Source: BM714 sp964484935
Lineage (GTDB): Bacteria > Bacillota > Clostridia > Peptostreptococcales > BM714
Assembly (NCBI GenBank): GCA_964484935.1
Contig: CAZAFW010000026.1
Span: forward strand, 1-22,987
Direction of reading: 5' to 3'
DNA: 22,987 bases
Position numbers and translations under genes: made by a program. Under the pieces are notes generated by a model. It did no database searches and was not told the DNA's origin. It saw nothing but the letters and a program-made list of their open reading frames with translations. Below, piece by piece: positions 5,723-13,115 of the stretch (the stretch's first letter is position 1; each line of letters starts with the position of its first letter).

Positions 5723-8080
5723 TTAAGTTATTCTATTCTTTAGAGCTTCTATGAAATCCAGCCTTTTTATCTTTTGAGAACTGAAATACTGGGCAATCAA
5801 CACATAAAAAACTGTCAAAGCGGCGGCATATATATACGAATTCTTTTCAATAGGCGCGGTCATTGTATAAAATTCCGTTTGAAACGATGTCTCCATAAGC
5901 CTCATAAGCCACCTTCCCAACGGAATCCCAAGCGCAATGCCAAATGCCGTCATGATTAGGTTTTCCTTCAAAACGATTCTATTGATTTCTTTTTTTGAAA
6001 ATCCCATGATGCGCAAGGATGAAAATTCGAGTCTTCGCTCATTTATGCTCATCATAGTCGAATTGTAAACTATCGCAAAACCAATTATTCCCGCAAACAA
6101 TGCATAGACGGAAAGTCCTGCATAGGTGAGCTTTGTGAACTCCTTAAAAATATTTTTCAGGTCTTCAAGCGATTTTACGGATGATACATTTTTGACATCT
6201 TCCATTTTTTCTTTGACCCTGTCTGTAGAGTCGATCATCACCCCGGTTATCATCCCTTCATCGAGAAGCCTCTCTTGCATTAAGCCTATGTCCATGTATG
6301 CATTAAGGCCAAGGCTCTGCTTGACTACCCCCTCGACCTTAATTCTGACATCGTCCTTAAACGGAATGAAGTTCTTGACATTGACCACGTCGCCTTTTTC
6401 AATGTCAAGTATGTAAGCCATGGGTTCGCTTATGAGCATTCCTTCTTGAGAAAGACTGAGAATTCCTCCATCAGAACCGGCCAGATTATAAAATTCCGTA
6501 TCCGGTTTAAGGCCTATTACGCTTACGACTTTGCTCTTCCATCCATTTTCAATCTCAAACGGAAATTCAATCTTTCCTTCTATGCCTGTTACATCAACCA
6601 ATTCACTTATTTCCATCACAGAACGTTCCGAAAGCGGCTTGGTGTAGGCTATTTCATAATCCATCCGCATGAACTCTCCATACTGGTCATAGAACATTGC
6701 CTCGAAAACATTAAGCATGTGCGCAGGCATAAGCGCTATAGCGAATGTTACTGCAATGCCCACAGACAGAAACACAAACCTCTTTCTGCTTCTGAAAACA
6801 TTCCTCCATACGACCTTCCAGCTGAAGCTTATGTGTTTCCAAATGAAAGTGATTCTTTGAATGTATGTCTTTCCAATCTTCTTGGGAGGCTCCGGCCTCA
6901 TTGATTCTGCAGGTGTTATCCCGAGTATGCTTCTAGCTCCCCAAAGCCCTGCTCCTATGCAATAGATTGCGCTTAAAAAGAAACCCATCCCAAGATAATT
7001 CCATGAAAATATCCTGACCTTGAAAGGTATTCTGTAAAATTCCTGATACAGATTTGCCATGGGACCCGAAAACAAGTATCCTGAAAAAACTCCTATCACA
7101 GATCCAATCGTTCCAATTATGAATGCGTATTTTGCGTAATGGAAGAGAATATCCTTGTTTCTATAGCCTATAGCCTTTAGAACGCCTATTGAAGTCCGGT
7201 CGTTCTTGACTAGTCGCATAATCATTATGGCTATTATTGCAGCCGCCACGCCAAGAAAAACCATGGGTATTACATTGGCCATTTGTTTGGCTCCCCTTAT
7301 TTCCTCGGCCACTATGCGGTCGCTCATGTGGTCTTCCCTTCTTATTATGCGCTGCACGCCGTATCTTTCAATCACCTTTTCAAGCTCGTCCTTGAATATG
7401 CCGTCCTCGTCCGGATTCTTTAGTTTTATAAGCACTTCATTATATGATTTTGAATATCCGAAGACCTGTTGCGCGAATTCTTCTGAAACAAACAGAATTC
7501 CATATTTAGATGGTTGAGGAAGAAGATTCTGCTCATCCTCCATAAGGTATATATGCTCAGGGCTACCAACAAGCCCCCTTACATCGAGTTCGTAATCCTT
7601 GCCGCCTATTTGGGGATGGACCACGTCTCCAACTTCTATTCCTCTTGCTTCGGCAAACTGCTCCAGAACCAATACGTCTCTTCGACCGTCCTGGATCCAT
7701 CCCCCTTCCAATATGTATAAATCATTTATTCTGTTTTCCGCCTCCGGTATGGACGATATGCCCACATTCACCTTTTCGTCTTTGTCCTCGACCTCAAGAG
7801 GCGTCTTGAAAAAAACTCTTCCCTGGGCGGATTCAACCCGCGGCATTCGTCTTATGCGTTCAATGCCCGATTCGTTTATCTTCATGAGCTCTACGCTTAC
7901 ATCCTGAAAATTGTTGAGTTCATAATATTTTTGCGTTCCAACTTCCAGATCCGTGACAGCCAGGGAAATGGCCACATATGTCATTATTCCTACAGCCACC
8001 ACCATTGAAACTGCTATAAACTGCCCTTTTGCCTCCCTAATATGGCGATATAGGCGGAGATTGAATTTTTTCATCACCAT
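5723..8080 (-). CDS. ABC transporter permease, double FtsX-domain type
   Basis: Membrane subunit of a MacB/LolC-class ABC system, 785 residues. An N-terminal membrane helix (about 19-42) is followed by a large extracytoplasmic domain, then helices at about 268-290, 316-338 and 361-382 (first FtsX domain). A second copy of the same layout follows: a helix at about 434-455, an extracytoplasmic domain, and helices at about 651-675, 705-727 and 748-767. The segments DRTSIGVLKAIGYRNKDIL and ERRLEFSSLRIMGFSKKEI are the two equivalent coupling-loop motifs, showing internal duplication. The gene overlaps the ATPase gene by 7 nt at ATGGTGATG. The ATG at 8080 has AAGGA about 5 nt upstream; the ATG at 8074 is also possible. 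Substrate unknown. Confidence 0.93.
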   Translation of the reverse strand: MVMKKFNLRLYRHIREAKGQFIAVSMVVAVGIMTYVAISLAVTDLEVGTQKYYELNNFQDVSVELMKINESGIERIRRMPRVESAQGRVFFKTPLEVEDKDEKVNVGISSIPEAENRINDLYILEGGWIQDGRRDVLVLEQFAEARGIEVGDVVHPQIGGKDYELDVRGLVGSPEHIYLMEDEQNLLPQPSKYGILFVSEEFAQQVFGYSKSYNEVLIKLKNPDEDGIFKDELEKVIERYGVQRIIRREDHMSDRIVAEEIRGAKQMANVIPMVFLGVAAAIIAIMIMRLVKNDRTSIGVLKAIGYRNKDILFHYAKYAFIIGTIGSVIGVFSGYLFSGPMANLYQEFYRIPFKVRIFSWNYLGMGFFLSAIYCIGAGLWGARSILGITPAESMRPEPPKKIGKTYIQRITFIWKHISFSWKVVWRNVFRSRKRFVFLSVGIAVTFAIALMPAHMLNVFEAMFYDQYGEFMRMDYEIAYTKPLSERSVMEISELVDVTGIEGKIEFPFEIENGWKSKVVSVIGLKPDTEFYNLAGSDGGILSLSQEGMLISEPMAYILDIEKGDVVNVKNFIPFKDDVRIKVEGVVKQSLGLNAYMDIGLMQERLLDEGMITGVMIDSTDRVKEKMEDVKNVSSVKSLEDLKNIFKEFTKLTYAGLSVYALFAGIIGFAIVYNSTMMSINERRLEFSSLRIMGFSKKEINRIVLKENLIMTAFGIALGIPLGRWLMRLMETSFQTEFYTMTAPIEKNSYIYAAALTVFYVLIAQYFSSQKIKRLDFIEALKNRIT

Positions 8081-8784
8081 ACAATCCTTTCGGGAGGGAT
8101 AGGCTCATCATTGTATTTGTCTGAAATTATCCGCCCGCTCCTCATTTTGACAACGCGGTCGGCCATGTCCGCAATCGCGGCATTATGGGTTATTATCATA
8201 ACCGTCTTGCCGTGCTTCTTGTTGACCTTGCTTAGCAACGACAAAATTGAAAGACCTGTCTTGAAATCCAAAGCTCCTGTAGGCTCGTCACAAAGCAATA
8301 TGTCTGGATTTTTCGCAACAGCTCTCGCTATCGCCACCCGTTGCTGCTCCCCTCCGCTCATTTGCGAAGGAAAGTGGTCCATGCGCTCGTCTAGATTGAC
8401 TTCCTCCATCACCGAATCCACTTCCAAGGGATTTTCGCATATTTCCGAAGCAAGCTCAACATTTTCCCGAGCGGTCAGATTCGCCATCAAATTATAGAAC
8501 TGAAATACAAATCCCACTCTGTTTCTTCTGTACATTGTAAGCTTGTTGTCGTCATACAAAGTTATTTCATCACCCCTGAAAAACACATTGCCTCCCGAAG
8601 GAACATCCATGCCTCCGATAATGTTAAGCAATGTGCTTTTCCCCGAACCGCTCGGTCCCAGTATGACAACAAACTCGCCTTCATAAATTTCAAAGGAAGC
8701 GTCTTCAAGAGCTCTAACCTCGACTTCTCCCATCTGATAGTATTTGCTTATTTTTTCAGCTTTCATCAGTATTCTACCCGTCAT
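8074..8784 (-). CDS. ABC transporter ATP-binding protein, LolD/MacB-like
   Basis: Cytoplasmic ATPase that drives the neighbouring FtsX-type permease, 236 residues. Walker A is GPSGSGKST at 43-51, the Q-loop is in VGFVFQFYNLM, the ABC signature is MSGGEQQRVAIARA, Walker B is ILLCDEPTGALD and the H-loop is MIITHN. Phe-Gln-Phe-Tyr-Asn after the Q-loop and the GALD D-loop are typical of the MacB/LolD/FtsE branch. It is the first gene of the unit ATPase-permease-fusion protein(-mscS). The start at 8784 is supported by AAGGGAG about 9 nt upstream; an internal ATG seven codons in has a weaker site. Substrates of such systems range from peptides and macrolides to lipids; nothing here decides which. 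Confidence 0.95.
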   Translation of the reverse strand: MTGRILMKAEKISKYYQMGEVEVRALEDASFEIYEGEFVVILGPSGSGKSTLLNIIGGMDVPSGGNVFFRGDEITLYDDNKLTMYRRNRVGFVFQFYNLMANLTARENVELASEICENPLEVDSVMEEVNLDERMDHFPSQMSGGEQQRVAIARAVAKNPDILLCDEPTGALDFKTGLSILSLLSKVNKKHGKTVMIITHNAAIADMADRVVKMRSGRIISDKYNDEPIPPERIVW

Positions 8785-8918
8785 GCGGTTACGCTCCCTT
8801 TATATGTTTAGGACATAAAGAAAAACCAATGATTCGATACAATGCGTCTGAATGTGTTTGACTTAATCACAATGTTTGTTATTGAAAAGCCGAATTTTTT
8901 GTTGATTCCGCTTATAAT
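8785..8918 (-). other. Intergenic region upstream of the ABC exporter operon
   Basis: These 134 AT-rich bases separate the GNAT stop from the ABC ATPase start. They must carry the exporter promoter, but I see only weak hexamers (for example TTGTAT, N17, TTTATG on the minus strand) and no convincing hairpin terminator for the GNAT gene. Confidence 0.3.
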
Positions 8919-9545
8919 TCACTTTACTGGTTTATAGTATATTCCATCTGCCAGGGTTTTTCCTTCGAATTCTTCATAACGGATTCCCGCAAGCATATGT
9001 TTCTGCTTTTTGCGGAATGAAAGCGATGCAAAATTAGGTGTTGGATATATTATTGTCTCCGAAAATATGCCTTTCACGCCCGATGCCTTCAAATCCTTTA
9101 TGAAACGTCTGTACATAGCGCTTCCGACACCCTTGCCGCTGCAATTTTTCATTATCGCTATCTTGTCAACCAACACAAAATTTTCCGTTTTGCTCAAATC
9201 GAACTCAGGCGACCAATACACCTTTGAAATCCAATCCGGATTCTCCGAAAGCCACTCTTCCTTAGTGTAAGCCATTAAAAATCCTACCGTTTCGCGTCCC
9301 TTGGCGACATAGAAATAATCAAGTTTGTCCACCATTTCGCTAAAAAATTTCATAAAATAATCCGGGTCGGATTTATAGTCATCCATCAAGAATCCGCTGT
9401 AAGAATCCTTTTCGCTCGTACCTACGCTTTTGGCAACCCTGTAAATGCCTGCAACATCTTTCTTTTCAGCTTTTCTTACGCTGACCTTCTCTACGTCAAT
9501 TCTTTTGAAGCTATTAATCGGTGCTTCTTCGTCTCTTGATTCCAT
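8919..9545 (-). CDS. GNAT-family N-acetyltransferase
   Basis: Acetyl-CoA-dependent acyltransferase of unknown substrate, 208 residues. The fold begins with VSVRKAEKKDVAGIYRVA (about 21-38). The FYVAKGRETVGFLMAY strand comes before FVLVDKIAIMKNCSGKGVGSAMYRRFIKDL, which holds the acetyl-CoA-binding motif A (SGKGVGS standing for the Q/RxxGxG/A signature). The start is placed at the ATG at 9545, with GGAGGG five bases upstream; the ORF is open 12 codons further but without a ribosome site. A long inverted repeat lies just upstream. It is a single gene between the aminopeptidase and the ABC exporter. Confidence 0.85.
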   Translation of the reverse strand: MESRDEEAPINSFKRIDVEKVSVRKAEKKDVAGIYRVAKSVGTSEKDSYSGFLMDDYKSDPDYFMKFFSEMVDKLDYFYVAKGRETVGFLMAYTKEEWLSENPDWISKVYWSPEFDLSKTENFVLVDKIAIMKNCSGKGVGSAMYRRFIKDLKASGVKGIFSETIIYPTPNFASLSFRKKQKHMLAGIRYEEFEGKTLADGIYYKPVK

Positions 9546-9566
9546 AATATCCCTCCATTTGATTTT

Positions 9567-9592
9567 TATAAACAACTCCATTGTTGTTTATA
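9567..9592 (-). promoter_or_regulatory. Perfect inverted repeat upstream of the GNAT gene
   Basis: Ten-bp arms (TATAAACAAC and GTTGTTTATA) surround a 6-nt centre, starting 22 nt upstream of the GNAT ATG. The upstream arm contains TATAAA, a possible -10 box, so a repressor operator overlapping the promoter is plausible. A stem in the mRNA leader is the alternative. There is no T-run on the minus strand that would make it a terminator. Confidence 0.5.
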
Positions 9593-9707
9593 CCCTTATC
9601 ATATATCAAACGAACACCAATAAACAAATTTAGAACTGCATATTTGTATAGTTCAGACCCTCTAATCATATGTTTAACAAGCAATTTCAAACTCGAAATA
9701 TTTTCTC

Positions 9708-10826
9708 TCAACTCAAAAGATTTTCAGGATTCAAAGGATAAAGCTCCTCCAATACAAACACCCCGTCCTTTCTTACAAGCACATCGTCAAAATAAATTTC
9801 TCCACCCCCGTATTCCGGTCTCTGTATGCAAACCAAATCCCAATGTATTGACGAATCATTTCCGTTCGAAGCTTCCTCATAGCACCTTCCGGGAGTGAAA
9901 TGAAAGCTCCCTTTGATTTTTTCATCAAACAGTGTATCCTTCATCGCTTTTTCTATATGAGGGTTGACCCCTATGGCAAATTCACCTACATATCTTGCCC
10001 CTTCATCCGTATCAAACACATCGTTTATTCGCTCTGTGTCATTGGCTTTAACTTCAACTATCTTGCCGTTCTCGAAATCGAGCACAATATTTTCATATGT
10101 GACGCCTTGGTATACAGCCGGGCAATTATATGAAATCCTTCCATTAACAGAGTCCTTTACAGGGGCCGTAAAAACCTCGCCGTCCGGTATGTTCATTTCT
10201 CCGGCGCATTTAATGGCGGGAATACCCTTTATAGAAAAACTTATGTCCGTACCCTCACCTTTTATGAGGACTCTGTCCGTCTTTTCCATAAGGTCAACGA
10301 GGCTTTCCATTGCATGGGACATCTTTCCATAGTCAAGATTGCAGACCTTAAAATAGAAGTCCTCGAAAGCTTCAAGACTCATGTCGGCCAATTGCGCCAT
10401 CGAATAATTTGGATATCTCAGTATGACCCATTTGGTATTGTTGACCCTCTCCTCACTGTGTACGGGATTCTGATACCTGTCTATATATCTCTTTATTTTT
10501 TCCGCGCCCAAGTCCCCAAGCTCGCTTATATTTTCAGATCCTCTTATGCCTATGTATGCATCCATCTTTTTCATCATGGCAAGGTCGACTTCAGCCATCA
10601 AATCAATTTGCGCATCGTCGGAATGCTTCAATATCTCCCTTAACAAAGAGTCGTCCCTTTGCCACAAAAATGGGAGCCCTCCAACTTTATATACCTCCCT
10701 CACCAATGCCTGAACCAGCGGTTTGGTAGCCTCCCCCTTGTACTCAATCAAGACTTTCTCGTTTTTCTTAAGCCTGCAGGAATATCCTATTAGATTTTCT
10801 GCTAATTTTGCAATTCTAGGGTCCAT
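9708..10826 (-). CDS. Aminopeptidase, M29 family (AmpS/PepS-like)
   Basis: Cytoplasmic metallo-aminopeptidase that trims N-terminal residues from peptides, 372 residues; M29 enzymes are usually about 370-415. The family metal site is recognisable: Glu217 in GEMNIPDGEVFTAP, Glu282 in VGEFAIGVNP, His309 and Tyr316 in the FHFTPGRCY segment, and His328/Asp330 in SSIHWDLV. The N-terminal domain carries AENLIGYSCRLKKNEKVLIEY, typical of the family start. The ATG at 10826 has GAGGAGAG just upstream. It is transcribed alone, divergently from rubredoxin, from its own promoter. Confidence 0.93.
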   Translation of the reverse strand: MDPRIAKLAENLIGYSCRLKKNEKVLIEYKGEATKPLVQALVREVYKVGGLPFLWQRDDSLLREILKHSDDAQIDLMAEVDLAMMKKMDAYIGIRGSENISELGDLGAEKIKRYIDRYQNPVHSEERVNNTKWVILRYPNYSMAQLADMSLEAFEDFYFKVCNLDYGKMSHAMESLVDLMEKTDRVLIKGEGTDISFSIKGIPAIKCAGEMNIPDGEVFTAPVKDSVNGRISYNCPAVYQGVTYENIVLDFENGKIVEVKANDTERINDVFDTDEGARYVGEFAIGVNPHIEKAMKDTLFDEKIKGSFHFTPGRCYEEASNGNDSSIHWDLVCIQRPEYGGGEIYFDDVLVRKDGVFVLEELYPLNPENLLS

Positions 10827-10860
10827 ATTATCTCTCCTCGATTCTTATTTATTCTCAATA

Positions 10861-10888
10861 ATTATACCATTTTTCATCAATCGTTCAA
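10861..10888 (-). promoter_or_regulatory. Promoter of the M29 aminopeptidase gene
   Basis: On the minus strand TTGAAC (10883-10888) and TATAAT (10861-10866) are 16 nt apart, and TGG precedes the -10 box, making it an extended -10. The predicted start leaves a short leader of about 30 nt. It is back-to-back with the rubredoxin promoter. Confidence 0.75.
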
Positions 10889-10902
10889 TTCATGAGGAAT
10901 TA

Positions 10903-10931
10903 TTGCCTTTGTGTTTAAACTGTCTTATAAT
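10903..10931 (+). promoter_or_regulatory. Promoter of the rubredoxin gene
   Basis: TTGCCT (10903-10908), a 17-nt spacer, then a perfect TATAAT (10926-10931). The start codon is 41 nt beyond the -10 box. Only 14 nt separate this -35 from the -35 of the divergent aminopeptidase promoter. Confidence 0.7.
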
Positions 10932-10972
10932 TGGTATATATAATTATGTAAATAAATTTAAGGAGGCTTTAT

Positions 10973-11134
10973 ATGAAAAAATTCAGATGCATACCATGCG
11001 GCTACGTATACGACCCGGAAATCGGAGACCCTGACGGTGGAATTGAGCCGGGAACAGCTTTTGCAGACATCCCCGATGACTGGACCTGCCCCATGTGCGG
11101 CGTAACAAAAGACATGTTCGAGCCTGTAGAATAA
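10973..11134 (+). CDS. Rubredoxin
   Basis: Small one-electron carrier with a single iron bound by four cysteines, used by anaerobes in oxygen and peroxide detoxification and other redox steps. The 53-residue protein has the two knuckles CIPCG (Cys6, Cys9) and CPMCG (Cys39, Cys42), with the conserved YVYDPEIGDPDGGIEPGT and DIPDDWTCP segments. AAGGAGG lies 7 nt before the ATG at 10973. It is a single-gene unit with its own promoter and terminator. No flavodiiron protein or rubrerythrin gene is adjacent, so its partner is not shown by context. Confidence 0.98.
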   Translation: MKKFRCIPCGYVYDPEIGDPDGGIEPGTAFADIPDDWTCPMCGVTKDMFEPVE

Positions 11135-11145
11135 TGATTTTAAAA

Positions 11146-11172
11146 AAGCCCCCTTGTTCTTCAAGGGGGCTT
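11146..11172 (+). terminator. Hairpin terminator after rubredoxin
   Basis: An 11-bp stem (AAGCCCCCTTG/CAAGGGGGCTT) with a 5-nt loop begins 11 nt after the rubredoxin stop. The downstream T-run on the plus strand is weak (TTCTTACT), while the complementary side has TTTTTTA, so it may be bidirectional. The stem is strong enough to act as a terminator. Confidence 0.75.
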
Positions 11173-11381
11173 CTTACTGTAGAAAAACCCATGATTTATT
11201 CTTTGATTTGCCTTTCCCGTCAACCGTTCTTGTCTTTTATTTTTTTCCCGACATCTGTTATCTGATATCCGCTCTTATATTTTTTCGTCAGCAGTCAGCG
11301 TGCAAATTGCAGTAAAATAAAAACATTACCTTTTTTTGATTTTTTGTTCTTCTGTCTTTAGTCCTTGATTTTCTGTTTTCC
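11173..11381. other. Non-coding, pyrimidine-rich intergenic stretch
   Basis: About 210 bases between the rubredoxin terminator and the heptamer repeat. The plus strand is strongly T- and C-rich (runs such as CTTTTTTTGATTTTTTG). I see no open reading frame with a ribosome site, no RNA gene and no convincing promoter. Confidence 0.5.
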
Positions 11382-11477
<96 letters not shown>

Positions 11478-11485
11478 CTTCCTGT

Positions 11486-11514
11486 TTGACTATTTCTTTT
11501 AGTTTCAATATAAT
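11486..11514 (+). promoter_or_regulatory. Promoter of the EamA transporter gene
   Basis: TTGACT (11486-11491), a 17-nt spacer and a perfect TATAAT (11509-11514): five of six and six of six matches to the sigma-A consensus. It is the strongest promoter in the window by eye. Confidence 0.85.
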
Positions 11515-11520
11515 GGTTTA

Positions 11521-11535
11521 GATGCACGATGCATC
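11521..11535 (+). promoter_or_regulatory. Inverted repeat at the predicted transcription start of the EamA gene
   Basis: GATGCA, CGA, TGCATC is a perfect 6-bp inverted repeat centred about 14 nt downstream of the -10 box. It sits where a repressor could block the start site, or it forms a small stem at the mRNA 5' end just before the ribosome site (GGAGG at 11540-11544). Confidence 0.4.
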
Positions 11536-11553
11536 AACTGGAGGTACATAGAA

Positions 11554-12444
11554 ATGAAAAAACAATACAAAGCCGACGCCGCCCTTGTCTTCGTGGCAAT
11601 GACATGGGGGGTTTCTTTCATATTGACCAAATTGTTGATTGAAGAAATAGGAGTTTTTAATTTTCTTTCTCAAAGATTTTTGATTGCAGCCTTTATTGCA
11701 GGCTTATTCTTTAGAAAAAAATTCAAATACATAACTCCAAAAATGTTTTTCACCGGAATGTTCATCGGTTTCATACTTTTTGCAGGATACGCATTCCAGA
11801 CAATGGGACTTCTTTACACTAGCATATCAAACTCGGCTTTCATAACGGGTTTTTCGGTAGTTCTCGTACCAATAATAAGTACCGTCTTCTTCAAGAGCAA
11901 GCCCTCTGTTTCAGCACTTGTGGGAGCTTTTATGGCCATTGTAGGACTTGCATTTCTCACTTTGGGGAACGGATGCGGTTTTTCCAGTATAAACTTGGGA
12001 GACTTTCTCACATTCCTTGCCGCAATCAGTTTTGCAATGCATATAATTTCCGTCGGAATCTTCGCAAAAAAAGGGAATGCAGTAATTTTGGCAATAACAC
12101 AAATTTTCGGAGTCGGCTTTTTCAGCGGAATCACAGCCCTTATTTTTGAAGAACCCGCCATTCCGTCAACTGCTGCCGATTGGGCGTCAATGCTTTTTCT
12201 TAGCATAGCCTGCACGGCACTGGCTTTTATAGCACAAAACGAAGCTCAAAAATACACTACTGCATCCCATACCGCACTCATTTATTCAGGAGAACCTGTT
12301 TTCGCCTCGATTTTCGAATTCCTTATTTACGGGACCATTCTTTCAGGTCAAAGCCTTTTGGGCGCATGCCTGATTCTGTCGGGTGTAATTATTTCGGAAC
12401 TCAATCCATTCAGGAAAAGACGAAGCGGACATGTTTCTGCTTGA
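11554..12444 (+). CDS. EamA/DMT-superfamily transporter
   Basis: Inner-membrane permease of the drug/metabolite transporter superfamily, typically an exporter of amino acids or metabolites. The 296 residues form about ten hydrophobic helices in two EamA repeats. The first has ALVFVAMTWGVSFILTKLLIEEIG and FNFLSQRFLIAA; the second has NLGDFLTFLAAISFAMHIISVG and ACTALAFIAQNEAQKYTTASHTALIYSGEPVFASIF, the usual end of the family. The C-terminus is short and basic (RKRRSG). TGGAGG lies 9 nt before the ATG at 11554. It is monocistronic, in convergent orientation to engB across a shared hairpin. The substrate cannot be read from sequence. Confidence 0.93.
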   Translation: MKKQYKADAALVFVAMTWGVSFILTKLLIEEIGVFNFLSQRFLIAAFIAGLFFRKKFKYITPKMFFTGMFIGFILFAGYAFQTMGLLYTSISNSAFITGFSVVLVPIISTVFFKSKPSVSALVGAFMAIVGLAFLTLGNGCGFSSINLGDFLTFLAAISFAMHIISVGIFAKKGNAVILAITQIFGVGFFSGITALIFEEPAIPSTAADWASMLFLSIACTALAFIAQNEAQKYTTASHTALIYSGEPVFASIFEFLIYGTILSGQSLLGACLILSGVIISELNPFRKRRSGHVSA

Positions 12445-12446
12445 AT

Positions 12447-12505
12447 AAAGGCTCCGCCTGCAGAGTCAAACATATTGACTTCTCTGCAGGCGGAGCCTTT
12501 TTCTA
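12447..12505. terminator. Long bidirectional terminator between the EamA gene and engB
   Basis: A 19-bp perfect stem (12447-12465 with 12482-12500, AAAGGCTCCGCCTGCAGAG) is extended inside by TCAA/TTGA. It is followed on plus by TTTTTCTATT and on minus by TTTATT. It lies 3 nt after the EamA stop and about 10 nt after the engB stop, so it serves both converging transcripts. Confidence 0.92.
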
Positions 12506-12509
12506 TTGG

Positions 12510-13115
12510 TCAGTCTTCAAATATTCCGTACTCCGCCATCTTATCCTCAATCGTCTTCCAAAGTTCGTCGTATCCTTCTTTGGTTTTGACCGAAATAGGT
12601 ATAACCAAATCCCCTTCGCCCATTTCAAGCGTTTCTCTGATGACTTTTAGATGGGCTTCCTTTCTGCTTCTTGGAATCTTGTCCGTCTTGGTTGCAAGAA
12701 CAATCCCCCTGTATCCTTGGCCACGTATCCAATCAAACATCGTTTTGTCCAATTTTGAAGGTTCGTGCCTTATATCGGCTAAAAGGAACACGCTCATAAG
12801 CATCTGTCTTTCGTGCAGATATCTTTCTATGCTCTTTCCCCATGATTCCCTGCTTTTTTTGGAAACCTTGGCATATCCGTAACCTTGCAGGTCGACAAAA
12901 TAAATCAACTCATTTATTCTGTAAAAATTTATAGTCTGCGTCTTTCCCGGCGTGGAACTGGTTCTGGCCATTTTTTTCCTGTTAACCAACATATTTATAA
13001 TAGAAGATTTTCCGACATTGGAACGACCGGCAAAAGCAATTTCCGGCAAATTGTCCCCTGGATACTGCGCCGGACTGACTGCACTGATTACAAAATCGGC
13101 GCTTTTAATTTTCAT
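12510..13115 (-). CDS. engB: Ribosome biogenesis GTPase YihA/EngB/YsxC
   Basis: Essential GTPase in large ribosomal subunit assembly, 201 residues. G1 is GRSNVGKS (30-37), G2 lies in the STPGKTQ segment, G4 is TKTDK (142-146) and G5 is in ISVKT. G3 reads DLQGYG (75-80), with Gln77 where the family almost always has Pro (DLPGYG); the codon is CAA against the expected CCN. The start overlaps the lon stop by 4 nt (ATGA). The lon-engB pairing is common in Firmicutes. The terminator at 12447-12500 ends the unit. Confidence 0.96.
   Translation of the reverse strand: MKIKSADFVISAVSPAQYPGDNLPEIAFAGRSNVGKSSIINMLVNRKKMARTSSTPGKTQTINFYRINELIYFVDLQGYGYAKVSKKSRESWGKSIERYLHERQMLMSVFLLADIRHEPSKLDKTMFDWIRGQGYRGIVLATKTDKIPRSRKEAHLKVIRETLEMGEGDLVIPISVKTKEGYDELWKTIEDKMAEYGIFED

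Noticed and set aside
9514..9711. Minus-strand 65-codon frame between the aminopeptidase and GNAT genes
   Set aside because: It starts at a non-ATG codon without a ribosome site, runs through the inverted repeat and ends out of frame inside the GNAT gene.
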